Positions 6,178 to 10,345 of a stretch of DNA of 10,345 nucleotides are shown here, one piece after another; positions within the stretch are counted from its first letter, which is position 1, and each line of letters starts with the position of its first letter. A program made the translations under genes and the position numbers. Source of the DNA: Methanomicrobiales archaeon. Lineage in GTDB: Archaea > Halobacteriota > Methanomicrobia > Methanomicrobiales > Methanospirillaceae. Where the stretch lies: assembly GCA_017883495.1 (NCBI GenBank), contig JADGNL010000187.1, positions 1 to 10,345 on the forward strand, read 5' to 3'. A model generated the notes under the pieces. The model made no database searches and had not been told where the DNA came from. It saw only the letters and a program-made list of their open reading frames with translations.

Positions 6178-7740
6178 ATGCACGTCTATAAACTGAGTTC
6201 TATTCTGGTAATCTGCCTGGTCCTGATCGGGCTCTCTCTCCTGGCAGGATGTACCCAGGTGGGATCGGGGCCAGGTGTCGCGAACGTATCCGCCACTGCG
6301 AATACATCGGGCATCGTGAAGACCGACGCCGGAAATGTTTCAGGATTGACGCAGGACGGGCTCCGGGTCTACCTCGGCATCCCGTTCGCGGCACCTCCGA
6401 CCGGAGACCTGCGATGGAGACCGCCCGCACCCGTACAGCCCTGGGACGGCGTGAAGGAAGCGAAAGCGTTTTCATTGGAACCCCCCCAACCGGCCGCTGC
6501 AAGTCCCGGCGCTCCCGTGAATATGAGCGAGGACTGCCTGTACCTCAACCTCTGGACCCCTGCGCAGAATGCCAGCGAAAAACTGCCGGTCATGGTCTTC
6601 TTCTATGGCGGGGCATTCGGGAAGGTAGCCCCGTTCGAAACCATCGCGCTCTATAACGGAAGCACCCTTGCTCAAAAAGGGGTTATCGTCGTCACGGCCA
6701 ACTACCGGCTCGGCGCTCTCGGGTTCCTCGCCCATCCCCAGCTGGCGAACGAATCCCCGCACAACAGCTCGGGCAATTACGGGCTTCTCGACCAGCAGGC
6801 AGCCATGCAGTGGGTCCAGCGGAACATCGGGGCGTTCGGCGGCGACCCGTCCCGAGTGACCATCTTCGGGCAGTCGGCGGGAGGAGAGAGCGTCCTCATC
6901 CATCTCGTCAGCCCCGAGAGCAGGGGGCTCTACCAGCAGGCGATCGTCGAGAGCGGTCCCTTCTGGGCGAACGGCCCTACTATCGACAACGTCCACTCGA
7001 AAGCCGATGCCGAACAGTTCGGGGTGGCGTATGCACAGAGCCTCGGGTATTCAGGGCCGGATGCGATTGCGCAGATGCGACGTTTGAGTCCCCAGGCCCT
7101 GATCAATGCGACACCGTGGCCGTCATCCTCGTGGGAGCTCACGCATACCCTCCATTTCGAGCCGACGATCGACGGGTGGGTGCTCCCCGACTCCGTGGAC
7201 GCCCTGTTCGGCCTCCACCGTGAGAACCCGGTCCCCCTGATGATCGGGACGAACGCCGACGACGGGACCACGCTCTCCGCGAATGCGAACATGACTGTTC
7301 CTGAGTACGTGACACTCATTCGGGACTATTTCGGGAAGGATGCCGATGCGGTCCTCGCACAGTATCCTGCCAACTCGACCCAGGAGGTCCAGCTCAGCCT
7401 GGCCCGGATCATGACCGACTACGACTTTGCCGACGCGGCGAAGTTTGCAGCGGGATCGATGTCGGACCTGCACCGGAACACGTACCTGTACCGGTACTCC
7501 TATATCCTCCCCGGGCAGCCCGACGGGGCATTCCATGGAAGCGAGACCTTCTTGCTGTTCGGATTGGCCGGCGCGGTGAAAGCGGACCCGGTGGTCGCCG
7601 GGAATATCGTGGACCTCTGGACCCGGTTCGCGAAGACGGGCGACCCAAACGGCGGGATGAACGTGACCTGGCCGAAGTACACCCGGGAACAGGGCCAGTA
7701 CCTCGACATCAATGTGACCCCAACGGTGATGAGCGGTTGA
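6178..7740 (+). CDS. Type-B carboxylesterase, predicted lipoprotein
   Basis: A 520-aa enzyme of the carboxylesterase/cholinesterase (COesterase) family, predicted to be anchored outside the membrane. K5 and hydrophobic residues 8-22 lead to the lipobox LAGC with C25. The mature domain shows the family landmarks: LGIPFAAPPTGDLRW, SEDCLYLNLW, an oxyanion-region YGGAFG, NYRLGALGFL, nucleophile S233 in GQSAGG, the acid position in NADDG (D362) and H453 in GAFHGSE. Most family members have Glu in NxDEG, so Asp at 362 is a conservative departure. The family hydrolyses carboxylic esters, releasing an acid and an alcohol; the natural substrate is unknown. AAGGGG lies 9 nt before the ATG. The alpha/beta-hydrolase gene follows after 42 bp and is probably co-transcribed. 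Such esterases are commoner in bacteria, so horizontal acquisition is plausible, although codon use resembles the neighbouring lipoprotein genes. Confidence 0.92.
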   Translation: MHVYKLSSILVICLVLIGLSLLAGCTQVGSGPGVANVSATANTSGIVKTDAGNVSGLTQDGLRVYLGIPFAAPPTGDLRWRPPAPVQPWDGVKEAKAFSLEPPQPAAASPGAPVNMSEDCLYLNLWTPAQNASEKLPVMVFFYGGAFGKVAPFETIALYNGSTLAQKGVIVVTANYRLGALGFLAHPQLANESPHNSSGNYGLLDQQAAMQWVQRNIGAFGGDPSRVTIFGQSAGGESVLIHLVSPESRGLYQQAIVESGPFWANGPTIDNVHSKADAEQFGVAYAQSLGYSGPDAIAQMRRLSPQALINATPWPSSSWELTHTLHFEPTIDGWVLPDSVDALFGLHRENPVPLMIGTNADDGTTLSANANMTVPEYVTLIRDYFGKDADAVLAQYPANSTQEVQLSLARIMTDYDFADAAKFAAGSMSDLHRNTYLYRYSYILPGQPDGAFHGSETFLLFGLAGAVKADPVVAGNIVDLWTRFAKTGDPNGGMNVTWPKYTREQGQYLDINVTPTVMSG

Positions 7741-7752
7741 TGACAGCGTTAT

Positions 7753-7775
7753 TCCCTTACGATCCGTAACAGGGA
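7753..7775 (+). promoter_or_regulatory. Hairpin covering the ribosome site of the alpha/beta-hydrolase gene
   Basis: TCCCT (7753-7757) pairs with AGGGA (7771-7775), and TAC (7758-7760) pairs with GTA (7766-7768) around the loop GATCC, leaving AC bulged. AGGGA is the only Shine-Dalgarno-like sequence before the ATG at 7783, with a spacing of 7 nt. The stem would therefore hide the ribosome site unless ribosomes arriving from the carboxylesterase stop at 7738-7740 open it. This would suit translational coupling; the function is inferred. Confidence 0.4.
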
Positions 7776-7782
7776 TAATGTG

Positions 7783-8667
7783 ATGAACAGGACACAGTGT
7801 GTAATCCTGACAGTTGCCCTCACCCTCTGCCTCCTGGCCACGGCAGGGTGTACGAGCGCTCCCGGGACCAGTCAGCCCGCAACCCCGACCAGTACGACAG
7901 TCACATCCGTCTCGACGGTCCCGCAATATCCGGCTGTATCGTTCAACGCAACGCCCGTCAGGTATGCGGAGGCCGGCGGGGTCCGGCTGGGGTACCGTGA
8001 ATTCGGATCCGGCGAACCTCTCCTGATGATCCCCGGATTCGGCGCTACCATGGATACGGCGTGGAATGAGACCTTCATCGGCATCCTCGCCGCGAAATAC
8101 CATGTCTATACCTACGACAACCGCGGTATGGGATACAGCAGTGACGATAACGCGACACCAGCGATTGCCCGGTACGCCGACGATGCCGCGGCGCTGATGA
8201 CCGCACTCGGGTATGACAGCATGCATGTATACGGGGTCTCCATGGGATCCACGATCTCCCAGCAGCTGGTCATCGATCACCCCGAGCGCGTGCGAAAACT
8301 GGTCCTGGACTCCGTGACGTACAGCATACGGCTCCCCGAGACCAGGGTACTGTTCAATACCATCGAATCGGTTGCCCGCAACACCACCTTTCCCGAAGGT
8401 GTCAGGAAAGAGGCACAGGCAAACCTTGCGTGGAACGGGTCCTATGACGGACTTTCCGGCATCCAGAAGGACGTCATGCTCGTTGTGGGCACGGCCGACG
8501 TCCTGACTCCCGATGCGGTTGCGGTCCAGATGGCGGGGCAGATCAACGGCTCGTGGCTCGTGCGGTTCAAGGGTCTCCCGCATGTCGGGTCGCACTACGC
8601 ACCCGATGAGTACGGAAAGAACGCACTCATGTTCCTCGGCACGGACGAGTCGCCGTTGAACAATTAA
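7783..8667 (+). CDS. Alpha/beta-fold hydrolase, predicted lipoprotein
   Basis: A 294-aa predicted surface lipoprotein. The signal sequence (hydrophobic about 7-20) ends in lipobox TAGC with C23. A Ser/Thr/Pro-rich linker follows (24 to about 55), then a compact alpha/beta-hydrolase domain. Visible are the PGFG oxyanion region after LLMI, the DNRGMGYS turn, the nucleophile elbow GVSMG with S153, acid D239 in GTADVLTP and catalytic H267 in LPHVGSH. The cap between the central strands is short, as in small esterases and proline-iminopeptidase-like or lactonase-like relatives. ATG at 7783 is preferred to the in-frame GTG at 7780 because AGGGA (7771-7775) is then 7 nt away. It follows the carboxylesterase by 42 bp, so the two probably form an operon. 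The substrate is unknown; ester, thioester, lactone or amide cleavage are all possible for the fold. Confidence 0.88.
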   Translation: MNRTQCVILTVALTLCLLATAGCTSAPGTSQPATPTSTTVTSVSTVPQYPAVSFNATPVRYAEAGGVRLGYREFGSGEPLLMIPGFGATMDTAWNETFIGILAAKYHVYTYDNRGMGYSSDDNATPAIARYADDAAALMTALGYDSMHVYGVSMGSTISQQLVIDHPERVRKLVLDSVTYSIRLPETRVLFNTIESVARNTTFPEGVRKEAQANLAWNGSYDGLSGIQKDVMLVVGTADVLTPDAVAVQMAGQINGSWLVRFKGLPHVGSHYAPDEYGKNALMFLGTDESPLNN

Positions 8668-8670
8668 TTC

Positions 8671-8697
8671 TCTTTTTCGGTCTATGCCGGTCTTTTT
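8671..8697 (+). terminator. T-tract terminator after the alpha/beta-hydrolase gene
   Basis: Two near-identical T5 tracts, TCTTTTTCGG (8671-8680) and TCTTTTTCCG (8691-8700), start four bases after the stop codon. Repeated oligo-T runs are the usual form of intrinsic termination in archaea. There is no strong stem before them. This would end the carboxylesterase/alpha-beta-hydrolase transcript. Confidence 0.5.
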
Positions 8698-8726
8698 CCG
8701 GGTGGAGCTTCTTTTCAGGTCCAGGT

Positions 8727-8761
8727 CGGTCCATACCCTGTGAGACTACAGTATAGGACCG
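8727..8761. repeat. Imperfect 13-bp inverted repeat upstream of the second metallophosphoesterase
   Basis: CGGTCC (8727-8732) pairs with GGACCG (8756-8761), ATA (8733-8735) with TAT (8752-8754), and CTGT (8738-8741) with ACAG (8748-8751) around the 6-nt loop GAGACT. One A (8755) and two C (8736-8737) are unpaired. It lies between the T-tracts of the preceding gene and a TATA-like sequence about 20 bp further on. It could be an operator for a dimeric regulator or the structured 3' end of the upstream transcript. Confidence 0.5.
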
Positions 8762-8780
8762 CATTAATACCTGTGATTCA

Positions 8781-8790
8781 TTTATCGTTT
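8781..8790 (+). promoter_or_regulatory. TATA-like promoter, possibly giving a leaderless mRNA
   Basis: TTTATCGTTT resembles the archaeal TATA consensus. Its centre is about 28 nt before the ATG at 8813, so transcription would start at or within a few bases of the start codon. The absence of a convincing Shine-Dalgarno (only a weak GTGAT at 8805-8809) fits a leaderless message. A second AT patch, ATTAATA at 8763-8769, is less well placed. Confidence 0.4.
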
Positions 8791-8812
8791 GAAAATTAGC
8801 ACCAGTGATACT

Positions 8813-10345
8813 ATGTCGAAGGGATCCCTGTTGATGGGTCTGGGCCTGGTACTACTATTCAGTACGCTCCTTGCCGGGTGTGCGAATACCCCCGCCGCAT
8901 CCAATACTACCTCCTCAACCCCGGCTATCGTCAACGTGACCACAGCAGTCGCTCAGACCACGGTGACGGTAGTCCCGAGCGTGTCGGTACTACCAGGCTT
9001 TACCCTCGCTCCCGGCAATCTCACCCCCAGGGCTTCGCCGATAGCGGAGAACAGAACGCCGAGTGCATCCGGCACCGACACTGTCTCCGCGACAACCACG
9101 ATCAAAGCCAGCGCAACACCGACCGACTACATGGAACAGGACTCGGACTACGTCGGTTATCCTACACTGGCCCCGGGGACCGGAACTGTCACCCCCGGCC
9201 CGGTCGTCACGACCCCCACCATCTCCCCCTCCGGAGCCAGTTATCCCATCGATTCCAGGGTGTTTACAACCCATGAGCGGGTCGTTCTTCCTGTCTCCGT
9301 GCCTTCAACTTCACCGACACTCCTTCCGTACGATGTGTCCAATTATTCGCGGTACGGGTATGGCGTCTGGCGGTTCGGCGACGGGCTCGGTTATCAAAAA
9401 ATGACCCTCGGATCGCCTGCATACAACAATACATCGGTGACACATACTGCACGACTTTTGAATTTCTTCGACATAACCGATATCCACATCTCCGACAAAG
9501 AGACCCCCACCCAGGGGATCTTCTTCGGGTACAGAGGTGGCGAATCCTCGGGATATTCGCCGGTCATGCTCTCGACGACCCAGGTCCTCGACGCCGCCGT
9601 CCAGACGATCAATGCGCTTCACACCAGCGTCCCGTTCGATTTCGGAATCTCACTGGGCGATGCGGCCAACAACGAACAATACAACGAGATCAGATGGTAC
9701 ATCGACGTCCTCGACGGCCGGACGATCAATCCCGACTCGGGCGCGAAGGACGACCCGGTCCCGGGTCCCCTCAATGATTACCAGGACGTGTACAAAGCGG
9801 CAGGACTGAATGCGACGATCCCGTGGTATCAGGCCCTCGGAAATCACGATCATAACTGGTTGGGGACGAACCCCCCGGACGATTACCTGAAAGCGAACTA
9901 TACCGGAGAATATATCCTCAACATGGGAGATATTTTCAGGAATCCTCTCGGTATTAAAAGCCGTGGGTTCTATATGGGCTCAATCGACGGTCGGACCGTG
10001 AATGGGGACATTATCGGTGTGGGAAATGTGACCGGTTTCTCCACCCCTCCGAAAGTACTCGCTGCCGATCCGAACCGCCGTGCCCTTTCGGTAGAGGACT
10101 GGATGGGCGAATTCTTCAATACCTCTTCAACCCCGAAGGGACACGGGTTCGATCAGTCCGATGCGCGAGCGGGGTTCGCCTGTTATTCGTTCGAACCGAA
10201 ATCGGGTATTCCGATCAAGGTGATCGTGCTAGACGATACCCAGAAAGCCACCGATGCCAATGTCGGCGGTTATGGGCACGGCACTCTTGACAACGAGCGG
10301 TATGCATGGCTCGTCGGCGAACTCGACAAGGGTCAGGCCGAAGGA
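8813..10345 (+). CDS. Large lipoprotein metallophosphoesterase, TIGR03768-like (3' truncated by window)
   Basis: The frame is open from ATG 8813 to the last base (511 codons) with no stop, so the C terminus lies outside. The signal sequence (hydrophobic 6-20) ends in lipobox LAGC with C23. Residues 24 to about 150 form a long Thr/Ser/Pro/Val-rich low-complexity linker, probably a wall-spanning and possibly glycosylated spacer. After a WRFGDG segment comes the calcineurin-like phosphoesterase core: ITDIHISD with D223 and H225, LGDAANN with D283 and N286-N287, and GNHDHNW with N344, H345 and D346. A VIVLDDTQ strand follows. The order and long insertions resemble the TIGR03768 (RPA4764-type) metallophosphoesterases. 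The expected GH and GHxH metal motifs should lie beyond the window end. It is likely a surface phosphoesterase of unknown substrate. The start is supported by the complete signal peptide and a TATA-like element about 28 nt upstream. Confidence 0.85.
   Translation, partial: MSKGSLLMGLGLVLLFSTLLAGCANTPAASNTTSSTPAIVNVTTAVAQTTVTVVPSVSVLPGFTLAPGNLTPRASPIAENRTPSASGTDTVSATTTIKASATPTDYMEQDSDYVGYPTLAPGTGTVTPGPVVTTPTISPSGASYPIDSRVFTTHERVVLPVSVPSTSPTLLPYDVSNYSRYGYGVWRFGDGLGYQKMTLGSPAYNNTSVTHTARLLNFFDITDIHISDKETPTQGIFFGYRGGESSGYSPVMLSTTQVLDAAVQTINALHTSVPFDFGISLGDAANNEQYNEIRWYIDVLDGRTINPDSGAKDDPVPGPLNDYQDVYKAAGLNATIPWYQALGNHDHNWLGTNPPDDYLKANYTGEYILNMGDIFRNPLGIKSRGFYMGSIDGRTVNGDIIGVGNVTGFSTPPKVLAADPNRRALSVEDWMGEFFNTSSTPKGHGFDQSDARAGFACYSFEPKSGIPIKVIVLDDTQKATDANVGGYGHGTLDNERYAWLVGELDKGQAEG

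Noticed and set aside
7123..8595. A 490-codon minus-strand open frame opposite the carboxylesterase and alpha/beta-hydrolase genes
   Set aside because: It spans two well-supported genes and their gap, and its translation has no recognisable motif.
8878..9404. Plus-strand open frames of 132 and 113 codons within the linker region of the second phosphoesterase
   Set aside because: Out-of-frame shadows: the frame from 8813 is open to the window end and carries the lipobox and all expected motifs.
1..10345. CRISPR array, insertion sequence or integration site
   Set aside because: No regularly spaced repeats, transposase or integrase motifs, or tRNA-end duplications were seen.

Overview
The window looks like chromosomal DNA from a methanogenic euryarchaeon, most likely of the Methanomicrobiales type. 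This is inferred from the archaeal-style ROK kinase, the ruvAB pair, TATA-like promoters, weak or absent Shine-Dalgarno sequences and lipoproteins with Ser/Thr/Pro-rich linkers. No rRNA or other taxonomic marker is present, so the placement is an inference. The left part (about 1-3790) is extremely GC-rich with G/C at nearly every third codon position. The right part (from about 3940) is visibly less GC-rich, with more A/T-ending codons and long AT-containing intergenic stretches.

Left half. A plus-strand operon enters from outside the window: the last codons of an unidentified gene (1-30), a ROK-family sugar kinase (33-968) and an M20D-type metal-dependent amidohydrolase (965-2185), all abutting or overlapping. 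It runs tail-to-tail, with a 4-bp overlap, into a minus-strand ruvA-ruvB operon (3788 down to 2182) encoding the Holliday-junction branch-migration proteins, which are bacterial in type. Upstream of ruvA on the same strand is a 71-aa KTSC-domain protein (4155-3940) that starts with TTG.

Middle. About 530 bp (4156-4687) holds no convincing gene but several inverted repeats.

Right half. Four consecutive plus-strand genes all encode predicted lipoproteins with hydrolase domains: a calcineurin-like metallophosphoesterase (4688-5758), a type-B carboxylesterase (6178-7740), an alpha/beta-hydrolase (7783-8667) and a second, larger metallophosphoesterase resembling the TIGR03768 family (8813 to the window end, 3' truncated). 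The carboxylesterase and alpha/beta-hydrolase are 42 bp apart and probably co-transcribed. The other two look like separate transcription units, because stem-loops or T-tracts lie between them. Together they look like a cell-surface ester- and phosphoester-hydrolysing locus. Substrates cannot be read from sequence, and cooperation between the genes is inferred from proximity and shared localisation only.

No CRISPR array, tRNA, rRNA, transposase or integrase was seen.
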